A DNA stretch of 64,000 nucleotides. Source: Larimichthys crocea. Its lineage: Eukaryota; Chordata; Actinopteri; Sciaenidae. Below, one piece after another: positions 13,201-28,067 of this stretch (positions are counted from its first letter, which is position 1; each line of letters starts with the position of its first letter). The notes under the pieces were generated by a model, which saw only the letters and a list, made by a program, of their open reading frames with translations, was not told the origin of the DNA and ran no database searches. The stretch covers positions 17,884,444 through 17,948,443 of the forward strand of contig NC_040018.1 in NCBI RefSeq assembly GCF_000972845.2, written 5' to 3'. The position numbers were made by a program, and so were the translations under genes.

Positions 13201-15182
13201 GTTGCTATCTCTACCTTTCACCATAAATTGGATTAAATTACACTGGATGAAACTTTAATGATCCTTTAGGGGATATTAGGTCATCGCAGCTGAAAGAAAA
13301 GGATGTAGATAATACCAGGACAAGGGGAGTACTGAGTACAATACAACAGCTAAATGTGTTGAAAATAATGCAACAAATCAATAAAAACACAGCATGTTTT
13401 CACAGAACACCTGCTTCTGAGATTGTACTTGCCAATGTGCGACTTTGAATGTAATGAATGTGATATCAGACTTCCCCAGAATGACGGGATAAATTTAAAT
13501 TTTTTTTATCTTACACAAATCTTTCACTCTCAACCTTTCTGTAAACTACAGCCCTTACCCACAGCTCGTCTTTCACTGCTCTTAGAAAAACGGTAAAAGC
13601 TGTCTCATTCATCTTCATTACAATACAAACGCCATTTCCCCAGAATCCACCGTCCCCATCTGCCGCTTCCATTTATTTTATTTTTCCACCCTTTTCAAAC
13701 TACGTGCTACAGGCAACTAACGTAAAATCTGTCCCTGAAATTTCAGGTTTGTGTGAGGGGAATGAAAAGAGAAATGGTGAAGTTAGTGTGTCTATGTATG
13801 TGTGTGGTCCTGCCTGCTTTTATCAGGGGGGATAGACACAATCTGTAAAACAATCTAAATGCTTACTGGAGTAGAGTGGAGCAAGAGAGAGCGAGTGTGT
13901 GTCTGCCCTTTCAGGATGAAAGTGGGGTTTATTTAGTCTACATTACAGATAAAATTACAGAACCAGAGTATATGAGACAGAGTGGGAAGGAAAAATAAGT
14001 AAGAGTAGAGGACACAGAAAACAGTCATGAAAAGTATGAAATGTAGGCGACACATATTCAGGAAATGACATGCTGGGAGAGAGAGCAGAGGATGCTTCAA
14101 CACCTATAACACATATACGGTATGTTGTATAATTAAATCAAAAACAGCCTCAAGGCTGCATATAGTCTACAAGACATGAAATATGGAAAAGTTAATGTAA
14201 TTTTATGCACATTCACCATTGCAGTACAGATTTATAGAATATCAGAGATGAGATGATATGCTTTCTGACACTTCTATGATTCAAAACATCCAACTGAATT
14301 CACATTATCGTTCCAAAAGGCAGTTGGCTAACCATGCATGCACATATCATGCTCTTGTTTCATGCAGTTATGCAGCAACACAAAACTACACTGCAGAGGT
14401 CAGTGCTGTCTTTTCTGTGGTGGAACTCAGGGAGACCTTGGCTGGAATAATTAATGAATTACACATTGTATTTTTTGCTTGTAAACGTTTAGCTACTGAG
14501 ATGGGAGACACTAAGCTAACTATGTGCCTGCAGCAGATTGCTATGTCTGAGTCTACGCTGCTGGCCGGTGAGTAGTTGGGAGTTGAGGTGCTCCACCGAT
14601 TTGCACTCTGTTGGCCTCATAATGGGAAGTTTGTTTGTTTTTTAAAAACATACAGCAGAATCATTTTATTCCACACATCATTCCTCCTTGTCAGAACATG
14701 GCACCTACATTACTCATAATGCAATTTATCACCCACATTACATACTGGTATGCAGTAGTACAACTATAAACAGACTTTCATGTATACAACTGCTGAAGTT
14801 CCTCTTTAAGGGCCTTGCTAAGGGGCATTACAGTGGTGGTAATAAGGGTGGTGTCAGCGCTGCTCTTGGACTTTCCCCACCCAGATTTATCCTGCCGGGG
14901 ATTGAACTGATGACCTTCCGGTCACAAGCTTCTCTAACCTTTACGCCACCACTGCCACCCTAATTAATCCTTAAGGACATCCAGCTAAGTCTGACAGTGT
15001 TTAGGAACACTCAAGCACAACAAGCAGAAATTCTGGAAATTAGGAAAGCTAATCTAACCATTGTTGAAATCACTATGTATACACACACACACACACACAT
15101 ACCACGTTGCATAAACCTGTTTTCAATTAGCCGCTTGAAGGACAGAGTGAGGGCAAAGAGACAATGTTAGGTTTGTCTTCTC

Positions 15183-15226
<44 letters not shown>

Positions 15227-16987
15227 AAGCGAGCAATCCTGTTTCTCAAAAGAATAAATAAACATTTGATATGGAGTTTATTTTTCATGATTTAACCTAA
15301 TAGCTTCTGTCAGTTCAAGTTAGGTAATGTCAAATTTTAGGTCACCATGTTATAAGAGGACAAATGGGTTTCTGTGTTTCCTTGATCAAATTAAAGGACC
15401 AAACACCACTGAGCTCACTGCTGTGTCAGTTATGGGTAACTGACCAACCCTAACCCAGTTACCAATTTCCATATCCACTGCTGTACCACTAACATCTATA
15501 GTCGGTTATGATGTGTTTAATATTGTGTTTGTACGTGTTTTTGAATTATCCAGCGATTTCTGTGGCCTTCATCGGTTCACTGATCTCACAGTAAGCTACC
15601 TGGGAGATTCATACTCGGCGTGTTATAATCTGTCTTCCTTGTTCTGACTGAATCAGCATTTTCCTTTTGTCCTACAGTTCTTGTGGGACCAAAAAGAAAA
15701 GTCCTAATAAATATAAAATGTGGAGGTTGTCACCTCTTAGATTGCTGACCCGGCAAGATTTTAATGTCAGCTACAGTGGCAGTAGACAGGTTGCTTCCGC
15801 TCTGTCTGCCACTGCATCTTCCCTTCTTTCTCTATCTCTTGTTGCGCTGCCCTTGAAGGTGACTTTAATGGTGATTTTACTGATTTAAAAGAATTAAATC
15901 AAATAAGATAATGCCATTGTTGCTGGTACTAGTGTTTCTGAAGCCCACTGATTTTTGGTGTAGAGAGTCAAATTAAACTCTACCCAGTTTCCCTGCAGTC
16001 GCTCCACATGTGTTTGTTTTCTCTTTTACTTTGCTGAAGAGCTTGAACATGTTGGAAGAGGTTTCTCATTTCTTAGATCATCTGCCTTTGTAAGACCTTC
16101 TGAAAGCTCCACTGATGCTCCTACATGAAAAGCATAGTGCTGTACACCAGTCAAGCAAACCTCCAACAAGAAAAACTGCAGTCAGGATAATCTCAGCAAT
16201 GTGTCCACATATACTGATACCTCTACAATAGTATGTCTCTTATTCTTATTCCCTCTTACTCTTTATTTTTCCTTTCCCTTTCTTCTTCGATTCCTATTTT
16301 TTTTATCCTCTCTCTCTGCTCAGCTCCTCCCCCTCTTCTTCCACTCTCAGGGGTGAGTCTAAACGAGGGTGATTTATTATCGTGCTCTGTTTCTCCTGTC
16401 TTGCTGAAACACCATTACTGTCAAGCAAAAACACAGACTCACTACCATTTTAAACTTACCAACACAGATACTAACACATGTAGAAATACACAGAAATACA
16501 ACACATAATGGCAGACTTTCACACACCTACAAACATGCACCCAGTAGTTTATAAACTAAGAGTCAACAACATGCACATACATTTAGGCGGACATATTGGA
16601 AATGCATGCAAACAACATACAGACATACTGTGTGGACAAAAGCACATTTGTACACAATGACACACTCTTGCAAACTGACATATGAGTTGTATTGCAAGGC
16701 ACATTCACACAAATATACACATACATATAATATTATGAAAGGCAAGAGCAAAAACAGAAAGGAAATATGGTCAAAGAATAAATGAAGTTATGAATGGTGG
16801 AAAAAGCAAAGTAAGAGCTCAAAAAGAGACTCAGTGTCTCTCTATCTGTTTCAAGTCATGGGCTGAATAAAAAGAAATGGGGGACAGCAAGATAGATGAG
16901 GGGGTGAATATGAAACAGACAAAATGTGAGAAAGACAGAAGAAATAATAGGGGAGAATGAAAGAAAGAGGCATAAGCAATAAGCAGA

Positions 16988-17043
<56 letters not shown>

Positions 17044-20000
17044 GGGAAAGTGAATGAGGGTGAACGAGTGAAGGGGTACTGGGGGTGTGTGACATAGAGT
17101 CCCCAGAGTCCTAATTATCACTGTATGAATTATTACATCTGTAGAACACATTCATACACACATGTTAACACACACACACACACACACCTCTGGATCTCCC
17201 CTGGAGCTCTCCTGCCTCCCTCCATACACGTCTGGACCACACGTCACCTGAGGCGTTTTCTCCCTCATACCATCTCCCTCTCTTGCCTACTCACGCTCCC
17301 TCACTTCCTGACTTAAAAACTCTTCTATTATCTTCATTTTCGATTTGAGTTACTGTTTGTGTCACGTTAACAAAATACTTTATGTCCTGCCTTGATCCAG
17401 GTGCTTCCCCCTTGATAAATCCAAAAAATACCAAAATTATTTCACATCATCTCTTTGCAATCTGAGATTTTAATTGACACCCACAAGGTGTCAATTAAAA
17501 CACCCGCAAGGTGTCAGTTAAAAGAAGCTAATTTTTTCAGTTAGTGGTTTAAATTAGCACTTCTACTGTTGGGGAGAAATAAATGTTGGATAAAGCACTG
17601 CAGACTGTATGGCAGAAATTGTCCTTGCTAGTCTGGACAAGATGTCTGGTTCTTTTACAGCAGGGGGTTTCAAAAAATATCAGATTGAGACAACAGCTAT
17701 TGCTCATGTTGATATTAAAAAACAAGTTCATCTTAATGGTTCTGGTTCAGAATCACTAAACATGGAGGACAAGCCGCAGGGGAAAATTACTTCATGTTGT
17801 TCATTTTGCCACTCAAGCAAACTTTCTTTCCCAAGAAGTCTCTAGATAGAGACACGTTCAACTACATTTACATTTACATTTAGTCATTTAGCAGACACTT
17901 TTATCCAAAGCGACTTACAAAAAAGGGAAACAATCATGCTAAAGTGGGACTAGGACATGCAGCAATAAGTGCTGTGACAGCACTAGAGCGATAGGGAAAG
18001 GTCCAGTTTTGGTAGTGCTAGCAGAGGAGGATTTTTAAAGGTAGAGAGGGACGCCCCTGCTCTGGTAGGAACAGGGAACAACAGTTCGCCCTGAGCGAAT
18101 GGGTGGCAGAGCCAGGCGTCATTCATTAGAGGAGCACAACAGACTTGAAGTAGCATATGTCTGTATAATGGCATCCAAGTAGGTGTGCGCAGAACTGGAT
18201 ATTACTTTGTATGTGAGCATTAGCAATTTTAATTTAATGTGGGCTGCTACAGGTAGCCAGTGAAGCTCCTGTGGACTTTTGGGTTGACTGAAGACCAGGT
18301 GCTTGGCGTGTCCTGGATCATCTGGAGAGGTTTCACTGTGCCTGTCAGGCGTGAGATGACCACAGCCTGTAGTACATGGGTGGCTCGTTAAGTCAAGTAA
18401 GGCCTGATTTTTCATATGTTATAAAGTGCAAAGCGGCATGCCCCGGGCAACTAGTCTCATGTTTTTCTCTCTGCTGTAGATAATAGTTATTATTAATTGA
18501 AATTCTCACACAGTCTCTGTTTATTGTTCAAAATGACGTGTCTATCTAGAAGCCTTTGTTTTAATACGTGTCCTTGTCTTCTTAGAAACACACAGACACT
18601 TTGGGTCGATGCAATAGCCTTTTGTGACTTCTGAGGAGAGGTAGAAAGGAGTGGGAGAAGGTATAAAGCAAAAATGAGGAAAGCAATTAAGTGAACACAG
18701 AGGGGAGAGGTATGATAATGTTGAACACATTATTTCAGAAGTCAGATCTTGTCAGTGGTTGATACCTAATAAGGTCACACTGCAGTACAGTACTACAGGT
18801 ACAACTGCAGTACAAGCTGTCAGACAGGACAAGAAGCCTAGGTGTTCATCGTAGGCTAATTAGTCTGTCACTGTCCAGAGATTGGTGGGGAAGTTTAATC
18901 TGTCATCACATCACTATGTCACTCACATGAGCACACTTTGGAGAAAGCAGTTAACTGTTCATTAGTAAGCAGAATGAGTTTGTCAAGTCAGCTGGAAATC
19001 ATGGATGGATTTGTTTTCAAATGTCTTTGGAAAAAAGTGCTGCTGCACATATAATAACTTTTCAACAACAACCAGCGGATTGTGCTTTTTAGAAAATGTC
19101 AAATAGTGAGTTTCAATATATTTTTTTATAACAAGGTTAGTTTAGTAAATGTGCTGACTTAGTCACCTTTTGTATGGCCTCAGCTGTTTCATGCTCTCTC
19201 TGGCCTCTAAAGTAGCACAACTGATCTTCTGCAGATGAGTTTTGACTCTTAAGCTGTTGTGGTCTGAACGTACCATTTTACAAGAACTCTGGAAAATGTG
19301 CAGTGTTTTTGGGTGTTCCATGGGTCACGTTTGCCTTAGACGTATTTTAGACACTTCACTTCAGTGTTGGCTTCACTTCACAGATGCAGAGGCTCTGTCC
19401 ACCAATGACACAATCATGACCAGAACACATTTATTCAGTTTGGTTATATTTGCAGTGTCCATGTGGGGGAAACTAGCATCTATAGATTTTCATGTGTAAC
19501 TGCAAAGCACACGCACGCGCGCGCACACACACACACACATACACACACACATACACTTACACACACGCTTACCTGGTATGGATAGAGTGTAACTCCTCCA
19601 TTGGTCCGGTTCAGGTGCTGATGGGCCTGCAGAGCTGCTGTACTTAGTACTGCTCCACTCCCGTTATTACTGCTGCTACCACTATTATTGCCAGGGCTGT
19701 TTACTCCAGTCACTGGTTGCTGTTGGGTACCAGCTTTTCCTGAACTGGGGGACCCATTCCTTCTGTCCACCCCACCTCCAAGCCCCAGGGAGCTTGGCTT
19801 GGATCCCAGTCTGTGCCCTGTGCCTTGAGGTTGTGAGTTTGTGATAGCACAGCTTGACATTTGACCCATCGAGGGACTCCCATGGCTGGTGTTGGATGAT
19901 CCGTGGCTCGGGCTGGGCGTTGGGGTCTGGCTGGGACTTGGGGAAGGTGACTGGGAGGATGGGTGAGGAGGATGTGAAACGGCAGCAGCAGCTGAGGAGG

Positions 20001-20544
20001 AGGAGGAAGGAAGAAAAGGAGGAGGCCACTCCCGTGATCCAGGACCTCCTGGTGCTCCAGATGCTCCCATTGGGCCCGGAGGTCCTTGAGGTCCATATCG
20101 TCCAATCAGGGCTGTTGGGGAAGAGGTGGGAGACAAATCCCACTGGTCGAGAGTGAGTACCATGTGCACAGCTTCCTGTTTGAGCTGAGTGAGGTGAGTG
20201 GCGCAGACATCACAGCGACTATCACGTTCGTTCCACGCCCGCCGAGAACTGTTGGGCACCTGAAGCTTATCATGAAGGAGGAGAGAGAAGGAGGGGTCCT
20301 GGAGGAGAGAGAGAGAAACAGAAAGCCGGGATTTAGACTGTTGTCTGGAGGAATGAATGGGAGCAAGATTAAGTATGGAGAGAAGAGGAGAGGAGAAATG
20401 ATAGGCGTGTTGAACAAATCATGACCATGAATATTTATAGAAAATCCAAGAAACATTGCCATGTAGCCTGGGAGAAGATCTGTAGAGAGGCTAACACACC
20501 CAGAGAAGGACATGCAAAAGCAAGTAAACCCACGAAAATGCAGC

Positions 20545-20590
<46 letters not shown>

Positions 20591-22040
20591 ATATATTTAG
20601 GGTCTAAAGGGTAGAAGAGTCACCAAAGCTGGCAGCAAGGAGAGTCCTCTAATACAGAAAGAAAACCTCTTGCCTCTGGCCTCCCTTCTTTCTTTCTCAG
20701 CATGAATTTTACTACAGTGCAGCTGACATAGTGTGCACCTTTGAATCATCTGTAAAGCATCTTGGTGCAATAAATACTGAAAATATAAAAGATAGATCAG
20801 GCATTTTTCTCTTTATAGAAGAGGTTAATGGCTTGAGTATCAATTTCTAGCGATGAGAAACGACTTAGAGAATGACTCAGAAAAGAGTTCGAAATATTGA
20901 AAGTAAATCTTAGAAAATGTTACACTCACAGTAAATTATATTCTAGTTGTAACTAGAAGAGTGCACATACTGCAAGGCCACCACAACTGCAGATACGACC
21001 AGCAAAGATTTGCAAAGGTTTTTGTATATTTTAGTGTAAAATTTCTTATATAGATGTATTCAAAGTTTTTGTAGTAATACAATACAAAAAATATTAGGCT
21101 GATTGGTCCTGTATTATAGGAGACTGGCTGCAGTCAGATACAGAACCACAAACACATAATATCAATAAAAGACCAATATAATAACAATACCCTCTAGGCT
21201 TATGCCTGGTGGAGAGAATCATTTCATGTAATCATATCTAAGCTAATGCCAGCTGAAACAACACTCGACAAGTAATGCTTCCCACAGACATTTTGAGTAT
21301 TTTCATCTTTTCATTTTAAAATTGGTTTCAGACATGGGCTGTATTTAAATACAATGACAAATGCAAAGTGATAGATCTTGAGTGCAGACTGTGTGGGCGT
21401 CGCAAAGCACATTTGCTATGTTGGTTCATGTTTGTGCAGCAGTGCAAAATAACTGGGTGAGCTGGAATATAGATCGGAGGGCACAGTGATTAAAAAAAAT
21501 GCTCTTCTGTGCCAGACACTTCACTGGTCTCATGACTCTATCAAGAGGTCAAAAAATAAAGAAGCCTACAATAACTGGTCACGTGTTTGAACTGTTATAC
21601 AATGAAAGAATAAAAGATGAGACCAGTGCATTGCTCTATCAAGGCTCAGTATCCAAGAATACTTGTATAAAACATCAAACAGCCTCTAAACAACTGTTGC
21701 ACTTTCATCACGTTCACAGATGGCTTCCCCTACTGGGATGGTCTCCAAACACAGCAGTCAATTTGAGCCTGATGCGAGTATACACATATGTAAACTTGGC
21801 AGAATTGTTTTTACTGAAGATATTTCACATTTTCTGGTGAGTCAGGCTTGCAGGTTCAACAACACCTAAATGAAAAATATCAGCATTCAAGATATATTTA
21901 AGGTAATTGCAAGATACAAACCACAAATGCATTGTTTCTAAAGAGAAAAACAGAATCTTAAAACGCATGTTGGTACACAGCATGTTTTTCCCTCATAGGC
22001 CTCAATGTTAGTGTTTGCCTGGTGTTTTTGTGTGTATGCG

Positions 22041-22084
<44 letters not shown>

Positions 22085-24121
22085 TGTGTGAGTAAACACA
22101 GTGTGCTTTCTTGTATGTGGAAATCCGGATATTTGTCCAATTTGTTTGCGCAGTTATCTGTGCCTGCTTGCATGAATGAATGTACGCGTACAGGTATGTG
22201 TTTGTGTGTGTGTGTGCGTGCGTGCGTGCATGTGCTTCTTCCAGACTAATTGGAGCCACTCGAACAGAGCAAAGCCACTCTAAATCTTCTGCCATGACTC
22301 TCTGGTCTAAATATCAAAGTTAACAAGCAAAACACACACACACACACCCCTGATTCAGATCTGTGTCTAAACCTTATTTGACCAATTTTTTCCAATTTTA
22401 TCCACAGAGAACTTTATCTGACTAAAGGTCACTAAATAGAAATAGTTTGTCCTTTAAGAGTCTGACTTTACTCAACGTCCTTTAGACTGATTAAAATGTC
22501 AGAGTTCAACATTGTAAGCTAATTGATAGCTTAAGTGTATTGTCAGTGTATTATCAGTGAGTGTTTTTCTGCTTAGGAGCCCTGTACTTCAACAAAACAT
22601 CTGTGCTAGGCGGTGCCAACTCACTTGATAACTGTAATTACCTTCCAGCCTACCTTTCCTCTAACACTAAAGCCAGGTATCTGTGTAAGCCCTTGCCCTT
22701 TTCTACGCAAGTGATAGTTACAACAAACTGAGTCCATGGTTACACATAAACACTACCTCAAGCTATTTTACCTTGGGTTAGACAGTAGACTTTCTCTGAA
22801 GATGTGCAGTCTCTAAGAGAATGAAATGTGATAACTTTTCTGTGCACATTAATCCCCACAGATGACATGAAATCTTTTCTCTGAAACAGCTTTCTCAGTG
22901 ACAGCTATTACCAAGTGTTCATGCATCTCCAAGGCAGAGCCATTACATTCTCATAAAACACACTGCATTTTGCATCTGATTGACATCAGGAATAAAACAG
23001 AACATTTTAACCACTAACATATAATGTAGTGTCAGAATAAGAGGTGTATTACAATCACTAATTACACATGTAAACATCAAAAACATCACTGCAAACAGCT
23101 ATTCAACATGCAAGGACTTTTATTTCAATATCTCAGTACATCATGCCCAGGAAGAAGCTGTGCATGTATAGCATTAATCAAAGTGATAGGTAGGCACTAT
23201 TTGTTTAGTGAAGCTTAATCAATACACGAGTTATGGAGATGCATCATTCGTATCTGCGTCCAATCAATAGGCATGTGATGGACGCACACAGGTTATCTCT
23301 CAGTAGATTTAGACGACCAAATGATTGACAGGGAAGATGGGAAAAAATGGAGAGACATTTAGAGAAATAATTAAGTGACTGGTGGGTAGAAAAGAGCTCA
23401 TGATCAGATAAATGAACAGGCAGCTTTCTTGCCAACATACTGCAAACATATCTTATTTAGATGGATTCATATAATTAACTGGTTGATTATCCTATTCCAC
23501 ATTGAACAGTTTCACATCTTCGCCCAAAAGTTAGCCTAATTGTTGATTGTTTAGATCTGTGTGTGTGGTCAGCCACTTTGGTGGCCCATATGTTCATAAT
23601 GTAATGAGAGCCTGCTAGCAATAAATAGAGAGTGAATGTAACATACTGTCTACCACACACAAATAGGTCTCTATCAATAACAAGTCTGTTACCTCTCCTC
23701 AATCAATATACTGTCTGAGTGTCTGTGTGTGTGTGTGTGTATGTGTGGAAGTGTGTGTCCACACAAAGCAACATTTCATCTAATAGCAAAATGCAACCTC
23801 TCAATGTCAGTGCTGCCTGCTAGGCTATGTCAACAAACCACAAGACCACAAGATACACACACACACATAGTACATACACACACATGCTTGCATGGCAGGA
23901 GTTCAAACCTTGGCAAGCATCTCAGCAAGGTGTGTGAGTGTGTGTGTATTTAAGGATAAAGGCTACCTTGTTACTCGGGCAAACTAAGTAGCATAACGAA
24001 TAAAACATGTGTTTTAAACATATATGTACTGTACACACATGCAAACTGTCGTACAAACACACACATGGCTGTCTAGCACCACACACACACTCCAGGCTAT
24101 ATAAAATGAGATACTAGTGTA

Positions 24122-24172
<51 letters not shown>

Positions 24173-25403
24173 CTGCCTCACACACACACACACACACGCA
24201 CGCACAGAGACTAAGATGCATGTGATGACAGACTGGAGGAAAAAGAGCTGAGGTAGAAGCAGATTTAAAATGCAGTTGACTATTTATGAATGCATGTATT
24301 CACTTTTTTTCACTCTATGTTCAATAATCCTGCTTAACCGCAGGGTCATGACACATTTTCTGTTAGCAACAAAATGTTGGTATTTTCACACAAGACTGAA
24401 TGAATTTGCTGCATCCAGCTAGGAGAGGGAGCAGTAATGATAGCAGTAGTGATAATAACGACAAAACACTTGCTCTCGTTGCTCCTAATAAGTTCTTCCT
24501 GCGTTACTAAAATCCTTACTCAAGAAAGTGACAGAGACTGATGCCAAAAATATTTACTGTAGACGGCTCAAATAAATGCTCTTCTAGCTTTGCATTGCTG
24601 CACTGAAAATATGTCATGTCATGTCAGTTATATAAGTAAGTGTATAAGGATTTAGAGGAAAGCAGTGTGTTTAGCCATATTATGATACACACCATTTTTA
24701 CTATTTGAATTCAAATTAATTTAAAAAAAAAGAGTTTGCAACCAGTGCAAGAGAGTTTATGTCAATTATTCTAAAATGTGTTTGAGATAGAAAAATAATA
24801 TATTTATATATACTGTAAGACTGTGAAGCAGTCCTCCAACCAATGCCAAATAGTAGTTCTGCTTTTCTAGTTTGGAGAGAATTGGAAAAGTCAGATCTTT
24901 GCCAAAAATGTGTTGAAAGCGGAACATTTAACATCTCTTGGCTTCTTTCGACCCCTCTGTATCTCCCTTTCACACACACTCCAACATACAGGCACAGCAG
25001 ACAGGCAACCAAAGGAGCAAAGAAGTGGACACGGTGTACGATCCTTGAGATGACGGCCTGGTTGTTCCAAATTAGCTGAGATTTGGGTAATAGCCAAGCT
25101 GCCTGACAAAAACCCCCCCCAAAAAAACAAGAGAAGTGTTTTGAAGATGAGAGAATTACGAGGTCTAGGAGAGACAGATGGAGGATAAAAACACATCCAT
25201 GTAACATCATTAGCACAGGGTATATATAGCCTATACACACACTTACACACATGCAGACACACACACATACTCTCCTTCTGTCTGTGCCCTCGCTATGACC
25301 CTATTTTTGTATTCGTCTTCCCATTAATGCTTCCTTTTTGTTATTTCCAGCTCATCTTTCAGTAAAACAGAATAACTTTGAGTTTATTTACATTCCACTG
25401 GTC

Positions 25404-25457
<54 letters not shown>

Positions 25458-28036
25458 CTCTCTCTCTCTCTCTCTCTCCCTCTCTCTCTCATTAGTGTGG
25501 TTTTATGTTGCCAGACAAGCTAGAGTTCAGTCCAGGCAAAACAATCCTAAGGAGTCATGTGGAAATTTAAATGGAAGCAATTTTATTTTCCAAGTCTTTA
25601 AAGGATTTTACTGTATCAGATTTACAATAGGATTATTACACCATTTACTGAGAGTGTGGTTAGATAAGAGTGCCTCATTGTGACCCTTTATATTTCTCCC
25701 CTCTTCCCTCCTTCTGTCATCACATCTAACTGTCTCTTCCAGGCATCTCTTCACCTCCGGGTTCATCTGTATTCTGCGAGTGACTCAATCAGTCTCAGCA
25801 CCACATACAGAGTGTGTGTGATTCATTTCCTCCTACAAGGGCAGACGAACATTGCCTCAGCTCTGCTGTGAGGGAGTGAGTGACAGAAAGAAAGAAAGCT
25901 GAGAGACAGAGACAGCATCCAACCTAACTAAACAGTGACCTCAGTGACGCTTAGTGTGCGATCAGTCTGTGTAGCAATGTCTGTGTGTGTTTGCGTGTAT
26001 TTATTTGTGCAGACTGGACACAGAAGGATGCTATTACGAAGATTTGATGTAAAAAGACAGCTCAGTCCTGTTCATCCCTTACTGTTTTGTGTGTGCGCAA
26101 TGGATGTAAAGGGTTCACAAAAAATGGGCTGTCAGACACAACAAGACACTTTTAGGCGCACACATAAAAAGACAGAAACACGCCCATGACTAGGTATAAG
26201 CCAACATTTTGACTCTTGGCAACACACTTCCATTTATTCATTCTGATTTTCCCCATTGTTCAAACCTTTGTCATTCCTTGTTTTCACATATGCTATATTT
26301 AGCACCAGTTCATGGGATGAGGAATGAAGAAGGTGGCATATCAGAGAGAAAGGAAAGAACGTGGCAGACAATGGCCTAATTCTTCAATAAAAAAGGAAAA
26401 GAAAGAAGAGGAGAGGTGGAGCACATTCTTAGTCGGTTATAGCCAGGATGACATTGGTTTATTGGCGAGTGTGTGTGTGTGTGTGCAATCAGTTCCAGAT
26501 GAGTGACCAAGGAAGGTAAACCTTTTTTCCTCTCCTGCATACTCATTTACCTCCTCTCATCTCTCTCCTCATTCAATTCTCAACGCCTTGCTCCTGTATA
26601 TACAAAGTATACACACAAACATGCATTTCTCAGCAGGTCTGGGATCAGTGAATCCATGCAGAAGAGATGCAGACGGTCTCTTGCACCTGTTCTGACAGGG
26701 CACACACACATACACACAGCAAAAGGCAGGAGTGTGACCAAATGATAAAGGAACGATGAAGAATGAAAGATGGAAACCAGCTGAAAGACACTGTGAGGAA
26801 AACACTATAAATTGTGTGTGTGTATATCCATCAAGTGTGCCGGTGGTCCATGATCACACACATTGGTTTCATGATGGAGAATGATGTCTGTGTGTGTGTG
26901 TGTGTGCGTGTGCGTGTGTGTGCGAAGGAGGGAGTCTGGTGTCTGTGCAGGAGGAAGGTCAATAACACAGAGGAAATAAATGACACATACATTGCAACAC
27001 AACACATGGATGGGCACACATAAAGGACAAATGTTAGACAGACAGAGGTCAAGCACAGGTCTCTCTCGCACTATCTCTCCAAAACACATCTGTCACTCTC
27101 AGTGTCTCTCTTTTGGTGTTTGTTTCTCACTCTCAGGACATATTAGTTGCTCGTCATGCACCTGATCTGTCCAGCTCATACATTTAAATATGTAATATTC
27201 TGTGCAAAATGTGAATCTGTCAGCTTGCGACAAGAATGCACATCTGGAGACAGCTAGATTAAATTATCACCATGACAAAAGCTACACACAATGGCTTTCA
27301 TCTGACAACCTGCCTAAAACATTTCAGTCTTTGCTCTTTTAATAGTACGGACAACAAAAGTGAAGCAGCACCTTGCGTACATTATTAAGGTAATATAGTT
27401 TTATAAGCTGCCAGCCTTATCCACATCTGATTTACTGCAGCACTTTCAGTCAGAAGATATTAAGCTGCCATCGTCCCATCACTCACCTCCCCACCAGGGA
27501 TAAAGCACAGTCCAGTTTAACAACAGTGAATAATATTAGCCTGTTTTAAGAACAACAATATAACAATTAAACTGTGATCATATTGAGCCTAAAAGACATT
27601 ACCACTCGATTGTGCCTCCATTACAGAAGTTCAAATGGAAGGAGAGAGCCAGACGGAAAAGTAAGTCAGGGTTAAAGGAAAGCAGAGACAAATGGAAGAA
27701 GGCAGAGGAAAGATGAATGGAAGAAGAGAAGGATGGCTGAAAGGAGAAAGCTGGTTTCATGCTCTGAAAATCAATCATGCATGCTCTTAAACACACCGAC
27801 CTGGTGTAGCATAACCAGATCTAAGGATGAATACGCTATTTATTTGTACATTTAATAAGTAAACACTGAGAGGCAGATCAGTGTTTCTGTAGCACACAGC
27901 AGAAATAACCCAAAGCAGAAAATGCTTTTTATTAACAGCATGTTAGTGAGAGTCTGTACTCCCGTCTACCCAGAATTTTCTCTTTGTTTCTTTCGATTTC
28001 CCCTCAGTGACAAATAACTTAAGCAACCCAGTAGGG

Positions 28037-28067
<31 letters not shown>

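Larger units (their letters stand above)
10698..19572 (-). other. kif26b intron 3: SINEs, a LINE fragment, microsatellites
   Basis: An 8.9 kb intron without an exon that I can support. It contains SINE copies at about 11800-11950 and 14786-14962, a (GA)n tract at 15186-15217, pyrimidine-rich sequence at 16240-16350, (GT)n at 16989-17041, a perfect hairpin at 17468-17500 and an L2-like LINE fragment at about 17862-18420. The frame at 14258-14575 (105 codons) matches nothing I recognise. Confidence 0.8.

Noticed and set aside
14258..14575. 105-codon frame that looks non-repetitive
   Set aside because: No recognisable domain or homologous protein, no splice-site context, and it lies inside a kif26b intron; insufficient support.
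18119..18415. 98-codon frame as a host gene
   Set aside because: It is a piece of a LINE reverse-transcriptase C-terminus with the LINE 3' tail directly downstream.
19685..20156. Other frames over kif26b exon 3, including an apparent 'collagen' gene
   Set aside because: The Gly-X-Y run is only eight triplets and is inside the kif26b frame, with conserved KIF26B blocks on both sides and proper splice sites.
21499..21840. 113-codon frame
   Set aside because: No recognisable domain; composition ordinary for intron. A protein search with no hits would confirm this rejection.
24716..25268. 182- and 125-codon minus-strand frames
   Set aside because: No domain; low-complexity start rich in Cys and Val from a CA-rich region.
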